NCBI GenBank assembly: GCA_018657165.1
Contig: JABHXS010000103.1
Location: forward strand, 1 to 12,858
From: Nitrosomonadales bacterium
Lineage (GTDB): Bacteria; Pseudomonadota; Gammaproteobacteria; Burkholderiales; Methylophilaceae
DNA length: 12,858 nt
Direction of reading: 5' to 3'
Under the pieces are notes generated by a model. It saw nothing but the letters and a program-made list of their open reading frames with translations. It ran no database searches and was not told the DNA's origin. The position numbers and the translations under genes were made by a program. Positions within the stretch are counted from its first letter, which is position 1. Each line of letters opens with the position of its first letter. Positions 7,250 to 12,858 of this stretch are shown in pieces.

Positions 7250-8929
7250 ATGAAGATTAGTCTTGCAGAAATAAACCCGAAAGTAGGTGATCTAAAATAT
7301 AACACTAAGCTCATAATTAAACATGCAGAAATTGCAAATAAAAATGGTGCTGAAATTTTAGTAACCCCAGAGTTAAGCCTTTGTGGATATCCTCCAGAAG
7401 ACCTCCTTCTAGAAAAAGAATTTATAGATAAATGTAATCACTTTCTCATTGAGATAGCTAAAAAATTTCCAAAACTAAAAATTATCATCGGGCATCCAAG
7501 GCGAAAAAATAAACTACTTTTTAACTCTGTTTCTTTATTATACAAAGGAAAAATTAATAAAACATATGACAAACAAAAACTCCCAAACTATGGGGTATTT
7601 GATGAAAAAAGATATTTTTCCTCTGGCAGAAAACCAGGACTTTTTAAGCATAAAGGAAAGAAATTTGGACTACTTATTTGTGAAGATATATGGGAAGATG
7701 GTCCTCTTGAAGAATTAAATCAACTTAATGCTGACTATGTAATATGTGTAAATGCATCACCATATGAATTTAATAAAACCAAAAATAAAATTAATATAAT
7801 TCAAAATAGAATTGATAAACTTCAAGGCCTAAACTTAATTTATTTGAACTGTGTTGGGGGACAGGATGAGTTATTATTTGATGGTAATTCATTTATTACA
7901 AAACCAAAAAAACAGAAAAAAAATAATTTATCTTTTTTATCAGGGCAATTTATTAGTAAAAATATTATTGTCGATTTCTCAAGTAGCAACAATGTAGAAA
8001 TAAAAAAAATATGTGAAAAATTTCCATTTCATAGAAAAATTTTAAATGATCCGGTTGCCTTAAGAGACTCTTCAAGCTCAGAAAAATATCTTATATATAA
8101 CCTACTCAACGGCCTCATACTCGCTATGAAAGATTATATAGAGAAGAATTCTATAAAAAAAGTATTTCTTGGGCTTTCTGGGGGTATAGACTCCGCTGTA
8201 GTCCTATTTATTGCTTCAAAAGTGATAAAAAAAGAAAATATAACAGCCATCATGATGCCTAGTGAATTTACATCAAAAATGAGCCTTGAAGACGCTAAAA
8301 AACTCGCAACTATCCTAGCAGTAGATTACAAGATTATTCCAATTAAGAAACACGTTAAACTTTTTGATGAGACACTCAAGGATGACTTTGTTGGATTAAA
8401 CGAGGATATTACTGAACAAAATATTCAAGCAAGGATAAGAGGTATGATATTGATGGCGTATGCAAATAAATTTAAAGGTATGGTGCTAGCTACAGGAAAT
8501 AAAAGTGAAATGGCTGTTGGATACTCAACAATATATGGTGATATGGTTGGAGGTTTTTCAGTTTTGAAGGATGTTCCTAAAACAATGGTTTACAAAATTG
8601 CAAATGAAATAAACTATAAAGAAATCATTATTCCACAAAGAATAATCAATAGAGCTCCTTCAGCAGAGCTTTCAAAAAATCAAATAGACCAAGACTCACT
8701 TCCAGAGTACGAGGTTTTAGATAAAATAATTGACCTTCATATTGAAAAAAACTTTAGCGAAAAAGATTTAATTAAATTTGGTTTCTCTGCAAAATTGGTG
8801 AAAAAAGTTGTAAAATTAATCAAGAACAATGAGTTTAAGAGAAGGCAGTCTGCGCCAGGGCCAAAAATAACATCAAAGGCATTTGGTAAAGATCGGCGCT
8901 ATCCTATAACAAATAAATTCCAATTGTAA
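7250..8929 (+). CDS. nadE: Glutamine-dependent NAD+ synthetase
   Basis: Makes NAD+ from nicotinic acid adenine dinucleotide, ATP and ammonia taken from glutamine; last step of NAD synthesis, cytoplasmic. It has 559 residues in two domains. The N-terminal nitrilase-type glutaminase (about 1-250) has the catalytic triad E41 (PELSLCGYPPEDLL), K110 (DKQKLPNYGVFDE) and C144 (LICEDIWED). The C-terminal synthetase (about 280-559) has the pyrophosphatase loop SGGIDS at 310-315, then ATGNKSEMAVGYSTIYGD and the RAPSAEL segment. Both halves look intact, so it should not need free ammonia. AGGTGGTG at 7231-7238 in the end of the ankyrin gene may serve as its ribosome site, 11 bases from the ATG. The next gene, glnB, encodes PII. 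In Azospirillum, PII is reported to bind and relieve feedback control of a glutamine-dependent NadE, so the pairing may be functional. Confidence 0.96.
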   Translation: MKISLAEINPKVGDLKYNTKLIIKHAEIANKNGAEILVTPELSLCGYPPEDLLLEKEFIDKCNHFLIEIAKKFPKLKIIIGHPRRKNKLLFNSVSLLYKGKINKTYDKQKLPNYGVFDEKRYFSSGRKPGLFKHKGKKFGLLICEDIWEDGPLEELNQLNADYVICVNASPYEFNKTKNKINIIQNRIDKLQGLNLIYLNCVGGQDELLFDGNSFITKPKKQKKNNLSFLSGQFISKNIIVDFSSSNNVEIKKICEKFPFHRKILNDPVALRDSSSSEKYLIYNLLNGLILAMKDYIEKNSIKKVFLGLSGGIDSAVVLFIASKVIKKENITAIMMPSEFTSKMSLEDAKKLATILAVDYKIIPIKKHVKLFDETLKDDFVGLNEDITEQNIQARIRGMILMAYANKFKGMVLATGNKSEMAVGYSTIYGDMVGGFSVLKDVPKTMVYKIANEINYKEIIIPQRIINRAPSAELSKNQIDQDSLPEYEVLDKIIDLHIEKNFSEKDLIKFGFSAKLVKKVVKLIKNNEFKRRQSAPGPKITSKAFGKDRRYPITNKFQL

Positions 8930-8935
8930 TTTTTT

Positions 8936-8940
8936 AGGGG
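8936..8940 (+). promoter_or_regulatory. Strong ribosome binding site of glnB
   Basis: AGGGG, 6 bases before the glnB ATG. It is the clearest Shine-Dalgarno sequence in the window; most of the other starts have weak or no such site. This fits a PII protein needed at higher copy than its operon neighbours (inference). Confidence 0.7.
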
Positions 8941-8946
8941 CAAAAA

Positions 8947-9285
8947 ATGAAAAAAATTGAAGCAATTATCAAACCATTTAAATTAGATGTGGTAAGAGAG
9001 GCATTATCTGAAATTGGAATCATGGGATTAACTGCAACTGAGGTTAAGGGCTTTGGCAGGCAAAAAGGTCATACAGAATTGTATAGAGGTGCTGAATATG
9101 TTGTGGACTTCCTCCCTAAGGTAAAGCTAGACCTTATTGTTAGTGACTCCTTACTTGATAAAGCTGTAGAAACAATCATAAAAGTTGCTCATACGGGTAA
9201 AATTGGAGATGGGAAAATTTTTGTTACTGATGTTAATGAAGTTATTAGAATTAGAACAGGTGAAAAAGGTGACGATGCAATTTAG
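8947..9285 (+). CDS. glnB: Nitrogen regulatory protein PII (GlnB type)
   Basis: Trimeric signal protein that senses 2-oxoglutarate and ATP/ADP and controls nitrogen assimilation partners. Its length of 112 residues is exactly usual. The T-loop GRQKGHTELYRGAEY ends with Y51, the residue uridylylated by GlnD. The B-loop TGKIGDGKIF (from 83) and the C-terminal RIRTGE are intact, and K90 is present. The start MKKIEAIIKPFKL and D54 (where E. coli GlnK has N) favour GlnB over GlnK, and no amtB lies beside it in the window. It follows nadE by 17 bases and is the last plus-strand gene of the unit; its stop is 3 bases from the end of the convergent kdsB. An extra promoter of its own inside nadE cannot be excluded. 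Confidence 0.96.
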   Translation: MKKIEAIIKPFKLDVVREALSEIGIMGLTATEVKGFGRQKGHTELYRGAEYVVDFLPKVKLDLIVSDSLLDKAVETIIKVAHTGKIGDGKIFVTDVNEVIRIRTGEKGDDAI

Positions 9286-9310
9286 AAGTTATTGATTTGA
9301 TAATACTTCT
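9284..9310. terminator. Weak hairpin at the glnB/kdsB convergence
   Basis: AGAAGT-T-ATT pairs with AATACTTCT around an 8-base loop (9294-9301): nine pairs with one bulged T at 9290. It spans both stop codons. Only TTT follows on the plus strand and a mixed sequence on the minus strand, so it is a poor intrinsic terminator. It is the only candidate seen at this junction. Confidence 0.3.
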
Positions 9311-10029
9311 TTAACAAATTCAAGGTCTTCAAGAGTATCTACTCCTTTTATTGGCTTGCCATCATAAGGGGTCACCTTTAGCTGCAAATTATTTGAAAGT
9401 GCTCTGAGTTGCTCAAGCCTCTCAATCCTTTCGATATTAGAAATTGAAAAACTACAAAATTCCCTAAGCACACTTACTCTATAAGCATAAATACCTAAAT
9501 GATGAAAAGCATAATCATTAGTGAACAAATCTGAAGATGGTGAATATGGAATAGGGCTTCGACTAAAATAAAGAGCATTTGAATTGTTATCCAAAATAAC
9601 CTTTACGTTATTTGGATTTATAAATTCTTTATATGAATTAAACTTACTGCATGCAGTAACATAATCTGACTGACCCTCAATAATATTTTTGGCAAGCAAA
9701 TCAATGAGCTTTGGTTCAATTAAAGGTTCATCAGCCTGAACATTCACAATAATCTCTTTATCATTCCATTTCATAGACTCTGCAACCTCTAAACATCTGT
9801 CAGTCCCAGAAAGATGGTTTTTGTCAGTCATTACTGATTGGAAATTATAATGCCCAGCTATATCAACTATTTTTTTATCATCTGTTGCAATCACAACCTG
9901 TTCTGCACCAGATAAGCTTGCTCTTTGTGCAACATGAATAACCATTGGCATATCATTTATCTCAATCAATACCTTCTCTTTGAGTCGAGAACTATTTAAT
10001 CTTGCAGGTATAATAACTTTGAAGCTCAT
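9289..10029 (-). CDS. kdsB: CMP-Kdo synthetase (3-deoxy-manno-octulosonate cytidylyltransferase)
   Basis: Activates Kdo with CTP to give CMP-Kdo for the lipopolysaccharide inner core; cytoplasmic. Its 246 residues match the family (248 in E. coli). Motifs: IIPARLNSSRL at 6-16 with R10, R15 and K19 of the nucleotide site; ATDD at 48-51; HLSGTDR at 72-78; NVQADEP at 96-102 with the metal-binding D100; YFSRSPIP; HLGIYAYR; LEQLRAL; and GVDTLEDLE near the end. Two departures from the common sequence: A99 where NVQGDEP is usual, and RLKEKVL where RLPGKPL is usual. The lysine kept at 19 argues for a working enzyme. The start is clear by homology, though no ribosome site is evident. It is the last gene of the minus-strand unit, 13 bases after the Trm112-family gene. 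Confidence 0.96.
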   Translation of the reverse strand: MSFKVIIPARLNSSRLKEKVLIEINDMPMVIHVAQRASLSGAEQVVIATDDKKIVDIAGHYNFQSVMTDKNHLSGTDRCLEVAESMKWNDKEIIVNVQADEPLIEPKLIDLLAKNIIEGQSDYVTACSKFNSYKEFINPNNVKVILDNNSNALYFSRSPIPYSPSSDLFTNDYAFHHLGIYAYRVSVLREFCSFSISNIERIERLEQLRALSNNLQLKVTPYDGKPIKGVDTLEDLEFVKEVLSNQ

Positions 10030-10042
10030 AATTGATAAAAAA

Positions 10043-10207
10043 TCATTTTATTTTTCTTGCTTCATCCTCTAGCAAAATTGGAATATCATCTTTAATCGGA
10101 TATGCTAATTTTGCAGATTTAGAAATAAGCTCATTTTTATCTTTATCGTAAACTAACGGTCCTTTTGTGACTGGGCAAACCAAAATTTTAAGTAATTCTT
10201 TATCCAT
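10043..10207 (-). CDS. ycaR: Trm112-family small protein (YcaR-like), 54 residues
   Basis: A short gene easily missed by length filters. It reads MDKELLKILVCPVTKGPL, then a middle with KLAYPIKDDIPILLEDEAR, and ends ARKIK. This is the bacterial Trm112/UPF0434 family, usually about 60 residues, which in E. coli (YcaR) also lies just before kdsB. C11-P is kept but the second cysteine of a CPxCKG knuckle is a threonine (CPVTKG), so classical zinc binding is unlikely. I recall this variant from related proteins, so it is not a sign of decay. It begins 3 bases after the lpxK stop and ends 13 bases before kdsB. Eukaryotic and archaeal Trm112 activate methyltransferases; the role of the bacterial short form beside lipid A genes is not established. 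Confidence 0.92.
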   Translation of the reverse strand: MDKELLKILVCPVTKGPLVYDKDKNELISKSAKLAYPIKDDIPILLEDEARKIK

Positions 10208-10210
10208 AAT

Positions 10211-11200
10211 TTATGCTACTTTTTTTAATATATTTAAAAATAAATTTTCATCTACTTCTGTTTCTAAAGGAATAATCCAAAAATTTTTTGTTGCGAACTG
10301 TTTGCATTTAATAGCATCTTTTTCAGTCATAACTATATTGCAATCTTCATATTTAACAAAATCGCTTTTCTTAAACAAATAGTGATCGTTAAAAATAATT
10401 TTTTTAAATTCTAAGCCATTGTCAATTAAAGTTGAAAAAAAACTTTCAGGGTTCCCGATAGCAGTAATTGCGACAACATTCTTATTCTGAAGATCCTTAA
10501 ACTTTATTTTCTTACCTGTTTTTAAATTTTTTAAACACTTGGTGATATATTTCATTTGGTAGAATTTTGGGTTATTGTTTTCACCCTTAATCACAATTGC
10601 GTCTACCTTCCCTAGCCTTGTTTTATTTTCTCTTAGAGGCCCTGCGGGAAATAAAAAGCCATTTCCAAATTTTCTTTTTGAATCAATAACTATAATCTCA
10701 TAATCTCTTGCTAATTTAAGATGTTGTAATCCATCATCAGAAATAATTATTGAGGTTTCTGGATATTTATTAAGTAATTTTTTAGCGGCACTTACTCTGT
10801 CTTTACCAACAAAAACTGGGATTTTGCTCTTGGTTTTTATTAATAATGCTTCATCCCCAACTATTCTGACATTTGTAGTTTCAAGAACTTCCGTGATATT
10901 TTTTTTATTGCCACCATACCCTCTTGATATTAGTGCGGGTTGTAGACCTTTATTTATAAATTTTGTAATAAGGTTTAACGCTAAAGGTGTCTTGCCTGTA
11001 CCGCCAAGAGTGATATTTCCAACAATAATAACTGGCACCTTAATTTTATATTTTTTTAAAAAACCTTTGTCATACAAATAAGTTCTTAATATGTTTATTA
11101 AATAAAACACTGCGCCTAAAGGAATAAGAAGGTAAATCCAGTTTGATTTTATATAATATTGCTTATTAAAAATCTGATCGATTGATATCAACTTACGCAA
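10211..11200 (-). CDS. lpxK: Tetraacyldisaccharide 4'-kinase
   Basis: Phosphorylates the 4' position of the lipid A disaccharide precursor, giving lipid IVA, at the inner face of the inner membrane. It has 329 residues (328 in E. coli). An N-terminal membrane helix lies at about 21-38. The Walker A region is VGNITLGGTGKTP (60-72), followed by SRGYGG (92-97), GDE (115-117), DDGLQH (155-160) and, near the end, MTEKDAIKC. The frame has no ATG near the front: TTG at 11200 is the first start, overlapping the msbA end by 8 bases (TTGCGTAA). TTG at 11191, three codons later, is better spaced from the AAGG at 11203-11206 and is a real alternative. Both give a protein with all motifs. It is followed by the Trm112-family gene after 3 bases. 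Confidence 0.95.
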   Translation of the reverse strand: MRKLISIDQIFNKQYYIKSNWIYLLIPLGAVFYLINILRTYLYDKGFLKKYKIKVPVIIVGNITLGGTGKTPLALNLITKFINKGLQPALISRGYGGNKKNITEVLETTNVRIVGDEALLIKTKSKIPVFVGKDRVSAAKKLLNKYPETSIIISDDGLQHLKLARDYEIIVIDSKRKFGNGFLFPAGPLRENKTRLGKVDAIVIKGENNNPKFYQMKYITKCLKNLKTGKKIKFKDLQNKNVVAITAIGNPESFFSTLIDNGLEFKKIIFNDHYLFKKSDFVKYEDCNIVMTEKDAIKCKQFATKNFWIIPLETEVDENLFLNILKKVA

Positions 11201-12858
11201 AACCTTTTTTATAAATCTTCAAATAAAATTTATTATTTTTAATTAAAGTATTATGTTTTCCTTCACCAACTATCCTTCCCTGATCCATCACAATAATTTT
11301 ATCAGCATTTCTTATTGTGCTCAGGCGGTGAGCAATAACAATAGATGTTTTGTTAGCCATTAGATTGTCAAGTGCCGCCTGAACTAATCGTTCTGATTCA
11401 GAATCAAGTGCTGAAGTAGCTTCATCCAGTAATAGGATAGGTGCATTTTTTAATATTGCGCGTGCAATGGCTATTCTTTGTTTTTGTCCCCCAGATAAAC
11501 GAACTCCTCTATCACCAATAATATGATTAAAACCATTGGGAAGTTTGTTAATGAACTCCAAAGCATTTGCTGCTTTAGCTGCTTTTTTAACTTTTTCTAT
11601 AGAAACCGAATCTAAATTCCCATATGCAATATTATTATAAATTGTGTCATTAAATAAAATTGTGTCCTGGCTTACCAATGCAAGACTTTTTCTTAATGAA
11701 TTTAGTGAAATTGTATTTATGTCGACATCATCTAACTTTACAAAACCTGAACTTACATCATAAAATTTTGGAATCAAGTTGAGAAGTGTTGTTTTTCCTC
11801 CACCAGACTTACCAACTAAAGCAATTTTTTCTCCAGCTTTAATATTAATATTAATATTAGTTAAAACGGGTTTATTCCCTTTTGGATATGAGAAACTTAC
11901 ATTAGTAAATTCCAATTTACCTATAACCTTTTTTAAATTAATTCCCCCTAAATCTTTTTCCTTTTTTTCATCCATTACTGAAAAAACACTAACTGCAGCA
12001 GCGTAGCCAATTTGCATTTGTTCATTCAAGGCTGTTAACCTTTTAATAGGGGTCATGATTAAGACAACCGCCCCAATAAATGCAATAAATTCACCAGATG
12101 ATAAGTTTGTTAACGAGTAATGCAAAACACCTGCTAATAAAAGCCCTAAAATAATTTCTATAATTAGGCCATTAGTGGCGCTTAGTCGGGCTAACTTTGT
12201 GCCCATTTGACGATTGCGGCTAATTACTTTGCTAAATCTTTCTCTTTCATATTTTGAGGCGCCAAAAATTTTTACTATTCTCTGCCCAGAGATTGCCTCC
12301 TCAGCAATTCTAGTTATATCCCCCATTAAACCTTGAGACTCCTTTGCGGCATTTCTTAGTTTGGGAATAATTTTTTTTATAAAATATCCCACAATTGGTA
12401 AGATTATTATTACAAAAATTGCTAACAACCAATTTAAATAAAACATGTAGCTAACAACAGCAATAATAGTAATACAGTCCCTTAGAGTATCAATGGTCAA
12501 TTTTGTTATGATATATTGTAGCTGCTCTGTTTCATACGTAATTTTAGATACTAAAACACCAGTTGCATTGCTATCGAAATAATTTATTGGTAGCTTCATT
12601 AAATTATCAAAAATATCATAGCGTAAGCTTTGCACAGTCTTTCTTGCAACCCACCTCATTGAATAAGAAGAGATAAATCTTGCTGAGGCTCTAATTAAAA
12701 CGATAAAGATAAGAATGAATGGAATTAAACTAACCTGATTGTCAGAATTACCAATAAAACCTTCATCTGTTACTTTTTTTATAAGGGCTAGAAAGCTTGT
12801 ATCTGCCAAAGCCATTATTACGGTAGCAAGAATACTAAAGATTAAAATTAATTTATAA
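11193..12858 (-). CDS. msbA: Lipid A export ATP-binding/permease protein MsbA (5' end outside window)
   Basis: Homodimeric ABC half-transporter that flips lipid A-core across the inner membrane. The frame stays open to the right edge. The 14 complete codons before the ATG at 12815 encode the hydrophobic YKLILIFSILATVI, the first part of helix TM1, so the ATG is internal and about 25 more residues are expected. Numbering from that ATG: helices near 1-15 (TM1 end), 28-48, 111-127, 129-149, 215-235 and 240-260. The nucleotide-binding domain has Walker A GKSGGGKT (335-342), a Q-loop (LVSQDTILF), signature LSGGQ (440-444), Walker B ILLLDE with D464 and E465, and H-loop H496. All are intact. Context with lpxK, Trm112 and kdsB supports MsbA over a generic multidrug exporter. 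Its end overlaps the lpxK start by 8 bases, so translation is likely coupled. The promoter lies outside the window. Confidence 0.95.
   Translation of the reverse strand, partial: YKLILIFSILATVIMALADTSFLALIKKVTDEGFIGNSDNQVSLIPFILIFIVLIRASARFISSYSMRWVARKTVQSLRYDIFDNLMKLPINYFDSNATGVLVSKITYETEQLQYIITKLTIDTLRDCITIIAVVSYMFYLNWLLAIFVIIILPIVGYFIKKIIPKLRNAAKESQGLMGDITRIAEEAISGQRIVKIFGASKYERERFSKVISRNRQMGTKLARLSATNGLIIEIILGLLLAGVLHYSLTNLSSGEFIAFIGAVVLIMTPIKRLTALNEQMQIGYAAAVSVFSVMDEKKEKDLGGINLKKVIGKLEFTNVSFSYPKGNKPVLTNININIKAGEKIALVGKSGGGKTTLLNLIPKFYDVSSGFVKLDDVDINTISLNSLRKSLALVSQDTILFNDTIYNNIAYGNLDSVSIEKVKKAAKAANALEFINKLPNGFNHIIGDRGVRLSGGQKQRIAIARAILKNAPILLLDEATSALDSESERLVQAALDNLMANKTSIVIAHRLSTIRNADKIIVMDQGRIVGEGKHNTLIKNNKFYLKIYKKGFA
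11203..11206 (-). promoter_or_regulatory. Candidate ribosome site bearing on the lpxK start
   Basis: AAGG on the minus strand inside the end of msbA. It is only 2 bases from the TTG at 11200 but 11 bases from the TTG at 11191, so spacing favours the later start, whereas stop/start overlap favours the first. Unresolved. Confidence 0.4.

Noticed and set aside
10167..10382. Plus-strand open frame of 71 residues across the Trm112/lpxK junction
   Set aside because: It is antisense to two genes with clear family motifs and has no recognisable features of its own.
11841..11860. Tandem AATATT hexamers (three copies)
   Set aside because: They fall in msbA and encode the N-I-N-I-N-I strand before the Walker A region; an in-frame low-complexity stretch without sign of a regulatory repeat.
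1..12858. CRISPR, tRNA, rRNA, insertion sequence, attachment site or riboswitch
   Set aside because: No spaced direct repeats, cloverleaf, transposase or terminal inverted repeats were seen, and the only gap over 20 bases (4158-4264) is accounted for by a terminator and a promoter.

Overview
The window is a dense, AT-rich stretch of chromosome (roughly one third GC by eye, not computed) from a Gram-negative proteobacterium. Lipid A/Kdo genes (msbA, lpxK, kdsB) show an outer membrane. The one-piece PurL, the GlnB-type PII protein and the msbA-lpxK-Trm112-kdsB order point to beta- or gammaproteobacteria. The AT bias and very tight packing suggest a streamlined, probably aquatic lineage; a betaproteobacterium such as the Methylophilaceae (OM43-like) is my best guess, but this is inference from style and not a database match. 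Only about 165 bases lie outside genes, and 107 of these form one gap between operons.

Layout. (1) Bases 1-4157, plus strand: purL, which enters the window already open so its true start is off the left edge, then a small exported ankyrin-repeat protein 16 bases later. A 15-bp hairpin with an A-tract/T-tract at 4177-4210 closes this unit. (2) Bases 4212-9285, plus strand: an extended -10 promoter candidate, then five tightly packed genes: sucC, sucD (TTG start), a second and larger exported ankyrin-repeat protein, nadE (glutamine-dependent NAD+ synthetase) and glnB (PII). Gaps are 1, 2, 3 and 17 bases. (3) Bases 9289-12858, minus strand, read from the right edge: msbA (5' end off the window), lpxK (probable TTG start, overlapping msbA), a 54-residue Trm112-family gene, and kdsB. 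The plus and minus units converge with only 3 bases between stop codons.

How the genes fit together. The middle unit joins succinyl-CoA synthetase, NAD+ synthesis from glutamine, and the PII sensor of 2-oxoglutarate and energy state, so it is a plausible carbon/nitrogen/NAD unit. The minus-strand unit makes and exports lipid A and activates Kdo. The main unexplained elements are the two secreted ankyrin proteins, each placed in a run of core metabolic genes. I see no mobile element, CRISPR array, tRNA, rRNA, phage gene or defence system.
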